In this document: positions 1 through 12,997 of the stretch, piece by piece | Layout of the letters: every line of letters starts with the position of its first letter | How positions within the stretch are numbered: the first letter of the stretch is position 1 | From: Hyaloperonospora brassicae | Taxonomy: Eukaryota > Oomycota > Peronosporomycetes > Peronosporales > Peronosporaceae | Assembly (NCBI GenBank): GCA_947650285.1 | Contig: CANTFL010000375.1 | Span: 186,001 to 250,000, forward strand | DNA length: 64,000 bases | Reading direction: 5' to 3' | Notes under the pieces: model-generated | Told to the model about the DNA's origin: nothing | The model's input: the letters and a program-made list of their open reading frames with translations, nothing else | The model's database searches: none | Translations under genes and position numbers: made by a program

Positions 1-1900
1 ACCACAATAGCCTTTCTTTAGTCTATTTCTTACACCATTGTTCGATCCATTTCTTTATTCAAACACATCATACTGAATATGAGAACAAAATGTGGTTATT
101 AATAAACACTTCAACTTTAACATACAGACTAATCGATATCAGATATTGTTAACTGACGAAAACAACTAAAAGTGTTTCTGTCTGGGTTCATTATCATATA
201 TTTAAGAATCTCATCCGGTGTTCGTTAAACGAGCATCTTCTACATGCAGTCGAAATATTTTCCATATGGCCGAAATGTGGAGACGTCTTTACGTGTACAA
301 AGGAGCAGCAATAAATTAATTTTACTTTTCTAACAATGTATCAAAATGAAGTAAATTGGATATAGCATATCAATATTTACGCTTATCTCATTGATTTAGC
401 AGGCTGCTTCGCCGAGGTAGGTAGAGGTTTCCCGCTTGGTTCATTTGTATAACTTTGCGACCTACATCATAACCGAATGCAGGCATAATTTAGCATTTTC
501 CAAGTCACATCGATGCAAATATAATGCTTTGGACCCTGCCTCGAAACAAGTATATAATTTGAATTATTCACTTAATACAATTCAATCGGTCCAATACAAG
601 ACATTTCTTTACCGTTGCTTTTTTTGCGCGAAGGCTTGATGATAATAAAACCTAACTGTGCAATTGACAGCTTTTAAAACTATTGCCAAAACAATTGCGG
701 CACAAAATGGTAAAATACATAATACGCAGTTTATCTAAGAAAGTAGCAATTTCATAATCAAATTATGCTACACGGCTAATAATTGTGCATACACGCAAAC
801 ATATCTTTGGGAATTTGTTAAATACACGCCCACAAAATAACGAAATGAACGTTTTTTAGAAACCGTTCATAATTCATGTTAAGTGCACGCCCTCAAAAAT
901 AATTAAAGGCACGCCATTTTCACAACAATTAATATATGTTTTTAAATACACCCTCTTGTACAGGAAAAGCATTCACAAGGTTGCTCATCAGGCGACAGTC
1001 GTGTCGTCAAAAACACAGGACGATGTGCCTATCGGGAACGTGTGAGATGACTGTGGTGATGCTGAAAACTCGCTGGTGGGGTCTTTTGCTTCATGTGTTG
1101 AAAATGCCAGCTTGAATATATTGTATCAGGTTTGACAGCAGGATTATGGCTACCAAAGCCAACGCTTAAGTACACTGGTCTCCGTGCAGCGTGCAAAGTG
1201 CAACAAAACAATTTTACAAGATGTCGCGAAAGATGGCGCTCTGGGCCTTAACAACTGTACATACAGCCCGTAATCGGGGGTTAACGAAGTGCTGCTTGTG
1301 ATCGGTGAGAAATAGTCTCACAACTGGTGCTTGCAAGAAAACGAGCTCTTGCGGCGTGTCAGTATAATTTGAAAGTGTCGAGCAAAATTATTATGCGAAC
1401 GATGGCAATCAAAAATGACTATACTTACTGTTTACTCTCCTGTATTTTTCGCTTATCGACAGATGGTAGCAATGATAGAAGTTTAAGCAAAAGGCTTTCC
1501 GATAGATCACATACTTGTACGTCATGCATACAATCAGTATTGTATTGGCGTCAGATAACTTCTAGCTTTTTTTCATGTTACCAGAAAGTATGAAATTGTA
1601 TGGTTGGGCATGTTAGCATTTCGAATGCTAACAATTTCACGTAGGCTAGATAAATTCTTAACCTATGTATCTGCCACCAGTACCGGTGTAGAATTTCTAA
1701 TACGATAATAAATATTGCAAGTAAATGAGACAGTAGCAATAGACTCTTTTATTACCCTCACTGTTGTTATATCCATAGCTGTGACTTGAGTGTTTTCCAT
1801 TCTAATTTCACAGGAGCTGAAAAGAGTAACGTTGCTGCTAAGGTATTGCTGTCGGTATCATTGTTTTTGCTCCCAGATGCCTGCCCGTACATTTGTTAGA
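1..1900. other. AT-rich intergenic DNA
   Basis: No gene or recognisable transposon domain is visible here. Open frames are short, begin mostly at non-ATG codons and read as low-complexity AT-derived peptides. The first 950 bases are strongly AT-rich. Confidence 0.5.
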
Positions 1901-1904
1901 AAGT

Positions 1905-3660
1905 TCTTGCATTATGCCTAGTACCCCTTTGACCACATACACCGCACTTTCTGCCAACTGCTGCTTCCACCAATTCGAATTGTGACGCGTCTCTCTAATT
2001 TAAGCTACATTCTTTGGCATGAAAACCCGGTGTACGTTTGTTTTTGGCCCCGTTGGGGAAACCTTTCTCCCTTGCCATATTCGGATTCGCCAAAATTGAA
2101 TGTTAGCAACCCCATCTCTTTAAGCTAATGTAGCATGACCAGCTATTGATGGGGAGAAATTTAAACGATAGATAGATAGCATAGTTTGAGCGAGATCTTC
2201 CATATCTACGCTCTAAAGATCTTTTAACTTCCGGATGCAAGTCTAGTAAATTAGTTGATATTTCCACACGCCGAAGTGGCCAGTGCGCATGAAATTCACA
2301 TATATGGAGGACTCCTTCCGAGAGCTTTCTTGCTAGAATTTTGAGCACGCACTACAACCCTAATGTGGTGCTAAATGCTTCAGAACAATTCGGTGGACAA
2401 CCTTTTAGATCATCTATTAGTGGCATTTGCTCGTAAACTTTCATTAGCGCGTATCGTGAAAAAAGACTGAACCACTCCGGCATAAATCCTATCATCGTGA
2501 TCATTCCACACTTTAATGGCACAACCGTCAATGTCTGCTCTTAATTTAGCCACAGAATTGATCAAAGCTAGCTTAATATTGTTGTACACATCTACAGGTC
2601 CATGGTCGACACCCTTATATTTTTATTTCGGCATGAGCTCCCTTTACTTTTGACGTGTTCACATTATCGAAATGCAAATACTCATTCGTCCATGCAATTA
2701 CAAATAGGGTAATCGATGGGATCCACAGGCGTTTAATGTAGTTAACAACCCTCTTCTTCTCGATTTATCTCTTTTGGAAAATATACCACGGCTGATTCCA
2801 TTTCTCTTTTGTGTCTGACCGCACGATCTACAAGTGAACAATATCATGCACAAGCAAGCAAAGTTTGTACAAAGCTACATGAACCTACATCCATCCAATC
2901 CTTTATATACTCGTCTAAATCACCCACATTAATATGCTGGCAACAATTATTTCGCAAATTCTTTGCAATATGCCAACGACATATTAAATTCTTTGATTGC
3001 GAAAATACGCTATCAATCGCGGCAAGCAATCTATCATCGCAATCAGTCGCAATTGTAATCTTGTGGGTTTGTACAACTCCTCGTCACGCTCTCGCGCCCA
3101 CGCGTATGATTTAGTGTCTTCGTTACGTAGGGAAGCACACGAAGATTGAAGTGTACACGCTGGTAAGACTAACTACGTGCATAATTAACATGCCAATTCT
3201 TTTTGTTCTGTAAGTACAATCCATCAGCAGCGCATGCGATTATCAGAGTAGATGATCGATCGCAATTGAATGAGCAAAAGACAGGTGGTAATTTGCCTTT
3301 CACGCTCACACTCGTACTGATCCCGGTATTGTTTTAAGCATAAATCATCCACTAGTGCCTCCATCGGTCCCTTTCATTTTGATATCGCTTTTTGGATGCG
3401 AACTCGTTTGCTGTATATAGTCCTTCCGTTTGCTATTGTGACTGGGTCCTCTAGCCTCAAAGCGACCAAAGTCTCGCTCGGGGGTACACCCGCCTTGATA
3501 TTGACCCTCACCATGAGCTTCTGTTTCTTGTTAATGGCGTCGTGCAGATGCATGGCCAGCTATATCAAGAGTGGGTGTATGATTATGATATTCCTTCTCG
3601 ACTGTTAAGTGCCAAAGGCCATCGTTTTTGACCCGGGAATAGAGCTGGAACTTAAATTCG
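1905..3660 (-). pseudogene. MULE (Mutator-like) transposase, decayed
   Basis: Minus-strand translation in several broken frames gives a coherent series of MULE features. Near 3590-3400 there is a FAR1/MULE-like N-terminal segment (EYHNHTPTLD, then GVPPSETLVALR). Near 3060-2844 is the core segment with TDCDDRLLAAIDSVF and CRWHIAKNLR, matching the catalytic-domain 'C..H' block of MULE transposases. Near 1990-1940 a C-terminal zinc-knuckle-like CGVCGQRGTRHN occurs. Frames change repeatedly and stops interrupt each piece, so no functional protein can be made. Terminal inverted repeats were not located, so the element boundaries are unknown. Family assignment rests on motif recognition by eye. Confidence 0.6.
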
Positions 3661-5149
3661 CAGATATTTGTAGCACCTTCGCGCTCGCGATGGTCTTCTG
3701 AAACCCGACGTGTTATCCCGCCACGATCGCACTTAAATTAATGATCAAAGCCACCACTAGATCTTTCGACTGCAAGTTGATTCCCTTGAGTGCGAGTAAA
3801 AGAATCCACGGAGACACAAAGATTCTCGTGGGTGTCGTAGGTTTGTTCTGGAGGAGTCAATATGTGCTTCGTTTTACGTAAGATTACTTATCAATTTGCT
3901 CTGTCTTTATAACTCCAAGAAGTAATCTACCGAGGCATTCGGTCACGTCAGATAGAATTAGGCGTTCACTGAACCCATCGTTCAGTAAAGTATTTTTGAC
4001 TGTCCAGTCTACTAAGAGCCCGTGGTCGGTAGTGTCAGCCAAAAAAGGCGAACATCATACAAGGCGTACATCAAACAACTTTAAGGCGTGCATTTCACAT
4101 TCCCTATTTATAAGCCTCTTACACTAAATGATATCGACAACGTGTTTAGTTTTCTGTCATTTCTTGAATTGCAAATAGAAGAAAGTGTGTTTACGCTTCT
4201 GAGCATAATGAGCAAATCGATCTCGTTTAATGCATTGTCTACGTTGCATCGAAATCATTCTTTGGCTTAAATAAGTGCTAATGCATCAAATGTAAATGTC
4301 AAACTGGTGGTAATGTAATATGGAAAATATGTTAAGACAGCATTGTATCAAAATGGCGCGTATACATTTCTCATCTTAATTTAAAATATACGACTCAAGG
4401 CATATTGAGATGGCGCATGAATAAGCAATAAGATCCGGTGTAATAATAAAGAACACACATAAATGTTTGGTGCTATCGCAAACGCTTATGTATATGATGG
4501 CTATTAAGTTGATAACTGAGACCACCAACATGACGGAAATGAACATTAATAGCTCCAGCAGCAAGACAAATGAGGCATCGCAGAACGAAATGTAGAGATA
4601 AGGCAGCCTGAGTAGGATGGCTTAGTGTTGTTAACTATGAGGGCAACATGCATAGTAATTGATGAGTACCTTTGTTCGAAAAGCGGATTGCTTTATTAAA
4701 GTCTACGCTACAACTATATTCGATGCCCGAACCTACAACGTTTTGCCCAAATGCAACTATTCGACACTTTGTACCTACGTTACCAAATACACTATCCCAT
4801 TATCTGATCCCGGGTGTCGACTAAATATTAGTTCCGCTCAATTAATTTTTTTGACAGGTAGTAAAGCGTTCAAGATGTATGCACACTGCTTTGTAATGCT
4901 ATTATTTGCTCTCCATAACACAAAAAGGAAGGTTGCACTCTCTGTCAGACTCAACAAAAACGTAAATTCTATCATTTTTTCCACGTAGCACCTATCAGCA
5001 ACGCAGTTGCTAAATGTGTACCACTAGCTCTCATAGTCTATCGCAAAACTATGACGAAAATATTACAAGCCATGATAGAACTATAATGCAATGGCAACGA
5101 GGTGATCTTGTTATGTAAATTGGCGTTTTTGACAGTACGATAATAAAGA
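3661..5149. other. AT-rich intergenic DNA
   Basis: I see no gene, RNA or transposon domain. A 60-codon and a 109-codon plus-strand frame (4088-4270, 4659-4988) have no recognisable features. Confidence 0.4.
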
Positions 5150-5533
5150 ATGTTTAGTCCAATATCTCCAGTACAACATCACTAAGCTCAGTGATATTAT
5201 TGCAGTGACTCAAGGGTCTACTCATTGGTTGATATACTTATATACCAACCCACGAATCGCTGCTAGACGCTCGCAATGAATGGTGAGTAGACGTCATTAT
5301 ACATGATCTAATGTTCATGATATTACGTTAGGACTATAGACCAAGACATCTTTAGAACTTTATTGTTTTTTCACAGTTATTCTTTTCTCTTACTAAGCTT
5401 AGTAGCTTAAATAATAAATTTCCTCTGGACGCGTATATTGTACGCAATTAATAGCGCACTAGCTCTCACTGTAGTCAGTGAGAGCTTGCTACGCACTGTT
5501 GTCAGTGCGTAGTGTGGTGGAGTGGTGAAAGCG
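5150..5533 (+). repeat. Old solo LTR remnant (Gypsy-type)
   Basis: The stretch carries the same nested inverted-repeat core as the LTRs at 25.5, 33.4, 36.9, 42.8 and 50.5 kb: GTCTACTCATTGGTTGAT at 5216, an AATCGCTGC...GCAATG block, and TGAGTAGAC ending at 5292. Orientation matches the solo LTR at 36884. Its ends have decayed, so the limits given are estimates based on the length of the intact relative. Confidence 0.6.
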
Positions 5534-6340
5534 CGTTTCAGGAGTATTTCTTAACTATCCAATGGTTCCCGGACGGACGCCAACCGGACTGGGTACTCCG
5601 ATTTTGTGCTGTACATTTCGCACATCATGTGTACCCGTCGGTGGGGCATGTTGCACTCTTCAAAAAGAACTCGAGTCAATGCCGAAATTGACCGTGGTCG
5701 GGATTGGATCTTTTGCGTGGAAACCTGCACACGATTGCGTATATTTTGGATCTGTCTCTATATGAGCTGTCGTGGTCTGGTCCAGATCGCCTTGTCCAAG
5801 TAGATACTAGATTCGCGAGTCTTCTGAACACTTGAGCTGTCTCGCAATCTTGCACTCTTCGCCTTTGCTTGCTTGCTGCGTCCAATTGCAGTAAGGGTTG
5901 CTTTGAGACTTATCGATCCCTGACCAAACAATCCAGGAATATATCACTTATCTATGGCCACTCGTCTTTAATCCAGAAGATCGTCTTCTTGTACCTATGT
6001 GCTTCACACCAAGTACGCTCTCTCTTTCACCTTGGCGTGGTCCACATCCGATTTGTGCGCAGCTGGCTCCAGGCTCGACATCTCATGTTGGGATCACGAT
6101 CTCGTGTTGGGATCCATCATTAATTACGAAATCATCCTGGTGTAAACCACATTTCTCGTTCTCACACCAAAGAAGTCGCGATCTGTTGAATTTGGGTACA
6201 TGATCTTGAGCCACCCGCCCCGGCTCGTATTCTCCAATAAAAGTTGTTTTGGAATTAACGGACGCTGGCGATCGGTGTGCTCCCAAGCCCAACTCAACGG
6301 TTGACCTTGTGACCGCTTTGCCACAGTAGCTAACAGTATC
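5534..6340. other. Possible decayed coding sequence, unidentified
   Basis: Minus-strand frames at 6324-6083 and 5885-5560 read as fairly ordinary protein with frame changes, but no family is recognised. This is most likely a transposon relic. Confidence 0.2.
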
Positions 6341-8179
6341 CCGTTACAGACGTAGTTTTTTATATACTATACGAAGTGTCAATTGGCCAAAGATCTGTAT
6401 TGCAAGAGATTAATTGATTTGAACTGATTAATTGGCAATATCTTAATACGCGTACGATATACGATCGTACACGTGTCAAGATACTGACATAAAATACGTT
6501 ACATGCTTAACAATATCAGTCTTCTTGATAAAAACAAAAAGATGATAAAAGCGCTGTTTATCTTAATTGCGCATACTGCGAGAACGATGTTGTATGGTAT
6601 TCAGTTCCATGTATAAAAAGCCAATGATCAGCGGAGAATCGACGGCCGATCCGACATCCGGCTTTATCGAATAAGCTTCAATTTTGTCGGCGGCATCTGT
6701 AAATAACAATCAACAATAGTCATTTCTTCATAGATAATTCATAGGTAATCATATGTGTGTATGTACATATAGTGTACACCGCTGGTGCATTTTGAAATAT
6801 TCTATACGTTGGCGCGTTATTTTTCTACATCTTGTGGCGCATTTTTGTCACTAGTTGTCGCAAATTATACGTTATAGAGCTTTTTGGTCGTATTATCTAT
6901 GTTCTGTTGGAAGTGAGAAAAAAAATGACGCGTGCGCTACAGCATTTTAGTTCTCCAGGCAATATTATCATTGCTCCCACATGATCAACTAAAAAAATGC
7001 CCCAGGATTTTTGAAAAGAGGCAACATTCGGTTACGTATTTTTATGATATAGTAGTTTGTCAGCGCGTCGACACAGCGCTTCGTGACAACGCTTCTACTT
7101 AAACGGCTTTGTTACTGTGTATCGAGCCTGGTAAATTCTTAGACTATTGATACAGGCAAACTTGACGTAGAGACGGCTGATGCTTCTAGTTCAGAGTCAA
7201 CAAAGAATGTGCTACAATGTTGATTGATGCACCAATTATAAAAGCAAAAGCTCCTGCGAACCTTGGCATGTCAATACGTAGATAAGCCGACACGCATCAA
7301 ACTAATTAGGTTTACACAAATAACCAAAGATACAAATTTCGATGATTTTTTCGATTTCTAATAACTTATGACATGCCTTTTTTCGAGCAATTTTTTAATT
7401 GACAAAGCGACACGAGTTCCGTGTCGTTTGCTTCTAGTGGGGCGCATTACGCTTGCTTGCTGACAGCGATTTATACATTGGCTAGTTGCAGTGTCGACAC
7501 GTGCCTCGTTTATACACGTACACTGTCTTGTATAAGAAGTAAACACAATGTCATACGATGTTTAATACTTTATAAAACCGCCTCGAAATAATATGCATGA
7601 AGTTTTGATGGAATTGTTTGTAAGATTCGCCCTAAAAAGCTAATATGTTAGCGACGACCTGCACACGACCACTCATTGCGCGCGTCAGTCTATCATAGCA
7701 CAACTTCATTGGCTGATATCATTGCCTAATTTAGCTAATGCACCGCCTATCGTTAACAGCTGCCGAATATTATTGTCAGTGGTAATGATTTGCGTCAATG
7801 TTAATGACCAGCATAATATTCCTCTTAACATTCAGCCCAATGTTAGCATTTTGTCGACAAACAGGCTCATCCCGTCATACACATAGCTTTGGCCTGAAGA
7901 TCGCACATCGCGAACGAAACACAGCAACCGGAACAATCCTCGACGTCTTCTGCACCAGTGCATACCTTTTTCTACTTTCGAACCGACCACGCAATCGCTT
8001 GACGTTGCAATCATTTGCGATCACTCGTATACTTGTAGCACAACATATCCTGTCTGATCGCATATCCTTCTCATCATTACCACTGCATCTCATATCCTTC
8101 ATATCACTTCCTGCTGCAGCGAATAATCCACTCTTTCTCCACACAACTAACAAAATCCATATCAAAGCTGCATAATATA
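6341..8179. other. Intergenic DNA upstream of the ERMP1-like gene
   Basis: AT-rich sequence with no supported gene. Pyrimidine-rich CATATCCTTC repeats between 8050 and 8105, just before the start codon at 8180, may belong to the promoter or 5' leader, but no defined promoter element can be called. Confidence 0.35.
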
Positions 8180-11100
8180 ATGGTGCAAGTGCGTCAACGG
8201 CGCCCACCCGCGTCAGCCGTAGCAGTCTCTTCGTCAGTCTCTAGTGACGCGAAGCCAACAACACGGCGCCGCGATCGTCGCTTCCGCTCATTTTTGCCTC
8301 GCGGATGGCCTGTGGTCGTTGGTTTCTGCGCCTTCTACGTGTCGGCCTACGCCATTGTGACGTTCTGGCACACGTGGCTGCCAGAACCCAAAGGACTGGA
8401 CGCGCCTCGTTATGAATTTTCCGAGGCGCGAGCTCGTACTGTGCTCGAGCAAATTATGAGGTTTGGGTACCGTCCTGTCGGTACAAAAGCCAACGAAGAA
8501 CTGACCCCTCAGTATCTGTTGCAACAAGTAGGGGTTTTCCTGCTTTAGACTATTCAAAAACTAACCAAACAAAAAACCATTTTGACTGTAATTCCATACT
8601 GAAAGAAGTTCGCTGTAATCTTGAAACTAACGTTTATCTTCTGATCGTGCTCTTTTGTGTTCCTCGTCAATGATGCAATTCACTAGATCCATGCCATCCA
8701 GACGACGACTTTGCCAGGAGCAAGTGTCGAAGTTGATGTGCAACGACCATCAGGTGCTTTTGGACTGGACTTTATCGCGCAGTTTCAAAACATTTACGCC
8801 AATGTGACCAATATTCTGGTGAAGGTGTCACCACCCAATGCAACGTTGGACGCACTGAACAACTCGCTCATGATTTCGTCCCACTATGATGCTGCAATTG
8901 GCGGCGCGGCAGCTTCGGACGATGGTGTGAACATCGCAATAATGATGGAACTGCTGCGGCTGGTTGTGCTCAACCCGCCGAGACACGCTACGCTAGTGTT
9001 CAACTTTAACGGGGCCGAGGAAACGATCATGCAGGCAGCCCATGGTTTCATTACGCAACATCCGTGGACAGAGACGATTCGAGCATTTATTAACCTCGAA
9101 GCTGCAGGAGCTGGGGGGCGTGAGCTGCTGTTTCAGACAGGCAGTGATGAGCTGGCGCTGGCGTATGCGCAAGGAGCCAAATACCCGCACGCAAGCATTA
9201 TCGCACAGGAGCTGTTCCAATCAGGTTACATACCTGCTGATACGGACTACCGAGTCTACCGTGACTTTGGATACGTTGCCGGCATGGACTTTGCGTACAT
9301 TGCAAATGGCTATGTTTACCACACGATGCTAGACGACATTTCCCGAATTCAACCGGGATCGATCCAGCGTCTTGGAGAGAATCTTGTGGGTGTGGTCTAC
9401 CAACTGGGTAGCGAGCCTGGACGTCTGAAAAAGGTCGGAGACAACCCGCAAAGCTCCAACACTTTCTTCTCGGACATCATGGGATTGACGATGGTGACTG
9501 CAAGCAAGGAAGCGACCTTTTTCACGTGCGGCGTCGTGCTTGTACTCGCTGCGCTTTATCTCTTGCTATCTCGCGTTTCCTTCTTCGAACGCTGGACCGC
9601 GATTGTGCTAACCATGCGATGCATCGGCGCTGCAATTGCCTCGTCATTTACGGTTGGTGTGCTGCTCAGTCTCTATGCGCCACTGCCATGGTACTCTCAG
9701 CCATATCTAGCAGGGCCACTCTATCTTTCGCCAGCTATTGCAGGAATGCTGCATCAGATGACAACGGTGTTGGAGAAGCAGGTCGGCAAAGTGGTGCTTC
9801 CGAAAGCTCTGTGGCGCCTTGAAGAGAGTCTCTTTGAAGCAGCGCTTTGCGTTTGGATGGGAATACTGGCTATCTGCCTCCAACTTGGGTTTATCTCGAG
9901 CTACGTTTTGGCACTGTGGATCTTCTTTCCACTCGTGGGGCAGGTACTGTGCCAGCTCCTACAGCGCTTCCGCATGTTGTCGTCGGGGTTGTACATTTCC
10001 ATCGCGCTAGGTGCCACTATCATCCCAGTGATCCACACGATGTGCTGCTTTGCGATCGCGCTCATGTTTTTCATTCCGTTGCTGGGGCGAAGCGGTCCGG
10101 TGCTGCCTCCCGACGTGATACTATCGCTGCTAATGTGCACCATTCTTCTGGTAAGTTCCTTGTGATTAGTTCTTGCGGCAATATCGAGTACTCATTGCAC
10201 TTACTGGATGCTGCCGCGTGCGTAGATCATGGTGTCCTATGCCGGCCGAGTGTTTTGCTTTTTTCCTGCAAAACAGCTCAAACTATTTCGGGACTCGTGT
10301 ATCATCATTACCGTGATATCTACAGCTTACGCTTCAATTCGGTACACCCACATTGCTTACTTGTAGCACGCTTGCGAACAAATGGTCTGACGTGCTTGGG
10401 GCGTTGGATTGATTTGCAGTAACCCTTACTCGGATATCTGTCCGAAGCGTCTCATGCTTCAGCACGTTCAGCGCAAAGTGATGCTTTCTAACGGCGATGT
10501 GCAAATGGACTCTGGTCTATGGATCAACTCGTTGGACTTTCGTGGGCTCGATCCTATCAAGGACAGCTTGGTCACTACGCAGTGGAACCATGCGCACATG
10601 CAAGTCGCTCCGCAAGAGCTGCATGAACACGCCGAAGTGTACGGGCACATGCCGTGGTCACTTCCAGTGAAGCACATGCTTCCAGAAGACAAGTCGTGGT
10701 ATCTGCTTGCTGCTGCACCTGCAATCCCCAATGACGCCGACGCTAAGTAAGTAGTTTCATATCGCTGGCCTACGCTGAGACTTATTGTTGCTTATGGTAT
10801 TGTCAATTAGGCTCGAAGTCGTGTCGTCGACGTACGTGCGCGCGACAGATCGCCGTACAATCCACTTTGTATTTAGCGGTCCGTCGCACATGAATCTCTT
10901 CATTGATGCGAAACGATCGAAATTGACTTCCTGGTACGTACCCTTCATCGTTCACAGCTGGGATGTTGTATCGAGATCAGGATATAGGTGACCTTGTATG
11001 CATTCTTACACATACAGGTCCATGGGAAACGGGATGAGCGGCCCAGTAGCTGAAGCTGAAGACGCATACATTCTCCAGTTCTGTAGCGGCACGGTTCCGT

Positions 11101-11270
11101 CCAATTACCACTTTTGGATCGAGGCCGAGTCGAACAGATCGATTGATGTCGTTTTTGTAGCTCACTATCTCGAGCTCATCACTCCCGAGATGACGGAGTT
11201 TTCCGATGCACTGCCATCGTGGACTGCTACTTCCTCAGCTGTGTCCACGTGGACAAAGATGCAGATCTAA
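8180..11270 (+). CDS. ERMP1-like ER membrane metallopeptidase (M28), six exons
   Basis: Predicted multi-pass ER zinc aminopeptidase-type protein of family M28, like animal ERMP1/Felix-ina. Exons: 8180-8527, 8687-10150, 10226-10341, 10420-10746, 10811-10933, 11018-11270. All five introns are GT-AG and phase-consistent, giving 876 aa, close to the usual ~900. Residues about 44-63 form a membrane anchor. The expected zinc ligands and catalytic acids are present: SHYD (H182), SDDG (D194/D195), AEE (E227/E228), NLEA (E254) and YHT (H328). Several hydrophobic helices follow in residues 410-630, then a luminal C-terminal region ending in the family-like LPSW. No frameshift or lost catalytic residue is seen. 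By family knowledge it may process secretory proteins; the substrate is unknown. Confidence 0.93.
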
Positions 11271-11404
11271 AGACGTTTGCGACAATGTGCATGGCGCAGC
11301 TCTATCGTACTGTCAACTGCAAAACGTCAACCGACTTTGCGTCGTGCAATGACCAACCGACAAAGTGGTTTGATGGCGTACTCGAATTGTCTCGCTAGTG
11401 TCGC

Positions 11405-11707
11405 GTGGTGATGCGTTATCGATCATTGTCGTCGACATGTACCCTGCTGTTCTGTGTACAGCTGCTGACGAGTGGGGGTTTCTACGCTCTATTCATCGTC
11501 CGGGATCTTTGGCCCCCACTCCTTCAGCTCTATCTAACAAACTCGCATTCCAAGGACGCATTCCCTCTTCTAAAGCCTTTTTTCATGTGCTACGTAGTGA
11601 ATGCAATCGAAGCGCTCGAGCGATTCCGTTCGCTTGCAACTCTCGCGGGACAGCGGTGGTCAACTATCGTGAACGCGTTTGGCGCTCTCTCGACCGCCAC
11701 TGCCTGA
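11405..11707 (+). CDS. Possible small membrane protein exon, unrecognised
   Basis: A 100-codon frame (GTG at 11405; first ATG three bases later at 11408) has two hydrophobic stretches, around CTLLFCVQLL and PFFMCYVVN, and ordinary amino-acid composition. It overlaps a 145-codon frame in another phase (11398-11835), so which one is real, if either, is undecided. Introns could link it to the downstream frames. No family was recognised. Confidence 0.22.
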   Translation: MVMRYRSLSSTCTLLFCVQLLTSGGFYALFIVRDLWPPLLQLYLTNSHSKDAFPLLKPFFMCYVVNAIEALERFRSLATLAGQRWSTIVNAFGALSTATA

Positions 11708-12088
11708 GGTTCACTTGGCCCACTCACTCTCTGTGGATAAAGTCGCAACCAATTTACACTTTTTTCAAATCGATTTCGTCAACAGAACGTCATCCACATG
11801 CGCAAGTCGACTACAAAGCAATTGAGAAAAAATAGAGACCGACCCGATGGCCATCGTCGTCGTGGTTCAGCTCATGGTACAGATAGGAACTCCACTTCCG
11901 TTCCGACCTTCGTGACAATCCCTTGAGGCTCAGTCTGCCCGTCGCACGTCAACAAGAAAACTTTCGCTGCCAACGTCTCGGACGGTTTTCAAAGCTCGTT
12001 GGGTACAGACAGGAGGAATCTGCAGCTTCTGGTGCAGCCGACATGTGCTCAAATGATATATTAGAAAAGCGTCGATACGATACAGCAC

Positions 12089-12331
12089 GTGGACAAGCAG
12101 CTGGCGCGAGTCTCAGCTGCGCGGGGCACCGCCGACTCGGCGGTCGTTGATGCACGGACGAATCAGGGGCGGGCCGCTGGCCTGCTTTTACGCGATTTGG
12201 AGGCAGTAGCTCGAGCCTTCGCTGGACGAGCCAGTGGTGTGTATCCTTCGACTGCTCTCGGGACGTTGGAGAAGGTGGACAAAGCACGTGACAACACGAA
12301 GCCGAGTGGTCGCATGGCAGCGAAAACTTAA
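12089..12331 (+). CDS. Possible small helical protein, partial
   Basis: The frame around 12065-12331 reads as a plausible helical protein (VDTIQHVDKQLARV, later LLLRDLEAVARAF) with heptad-like spacing. In the same phase, upstream sequence from about 11950 is also protein-like but is separated by a TAG at 12060-12062, which could sit at a 3' splice site (ATATTAG) or be a true stop. No family recognised and no convincing start codon. Confidence 0.25.
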   Translation: MDKQLARVSAARGTADSAVVDARTNQGRAAGLLLRDLEAVARAFAGRASGVYPSTALGTLEKVDKARDNTKPSGRMAAKT

Positions 12332-12997
12332 TGCAACGGCACCGCTTCGTTGCCAGGCAAGTTGAAGAGCGTGGCGTATGTGCGATCCCGAATGACGTTC
12401 ACGGGAGGTCAGTCAGCATCTGTACCAAGTGCGAGCTGAGGGACTGGGCAGGATTGCAAGCAGACGCTTTTTTGACGCGCATGGCGGTAGATGGCTCCGA
12501 ACACCCGTCTGCGATGCAATAGCTGCACCGGTTGACTGGTGCAGCTATATGGAGAGCTCTGGACGGGTAGTTCGACCAACTGGTCGCACAGTGAGCGACG
12601 GGACCGTCAAGTCGCCCACTGCAACTGCGACGAACGGTCAAAGACGAGCGCTGCCATCGGCTCGCGAGGTGTCCGACCATCGAAACTTGAGGGAACCTCT
12701 CGGGATAGTGCAGCGACGGGAAACATGTCAGATCGCGCACGTCTTCGCACGGATGAACGCTCGACAACGCCACTTTTGGGCCTGTCGCAACGCCATTACA
12801 ATGCCGTCAGCTTTACGTCGCGAGCGCTCTCGCTCGGAGTCAACCGGCGACACGGCATCTCCATCAGTAGCAGACGCTCTTCACGCATAAGAGCCCACTC
12901 CGTTCACACCCACACACAGACACACACAGACGAGCGAGTGCGTGAGTCCGAGGGGCACTCTGTCTTCCTCTTGTACCCAGCAGGAGTCCAAACCAGG

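Larger units (their letters stand above)
11271..12997. other. Spacer with short unresolved open frames
   Basis: This interval between the peptidase and zinc-finger genes has coding-like composition but no clean gene model. It contains the two weak candidates listed separately. A further open frame of about 63 codons ends at 11397 and overlaps the end of the peptidase gene in another phase. Part is probably 3' UTR and the 5' leader of the zinc-finger gene. Confidence 0.35.

Noticed and set aside
12539..12997. Upstream extension of the zinc-finger protein
   Set aside because: It opens only at a GTG, reads through a CA repeat and looks like 5' leader; the ATG at 12998 is preferred, though an ATG at 12725 in the same frame cannot be excluded.
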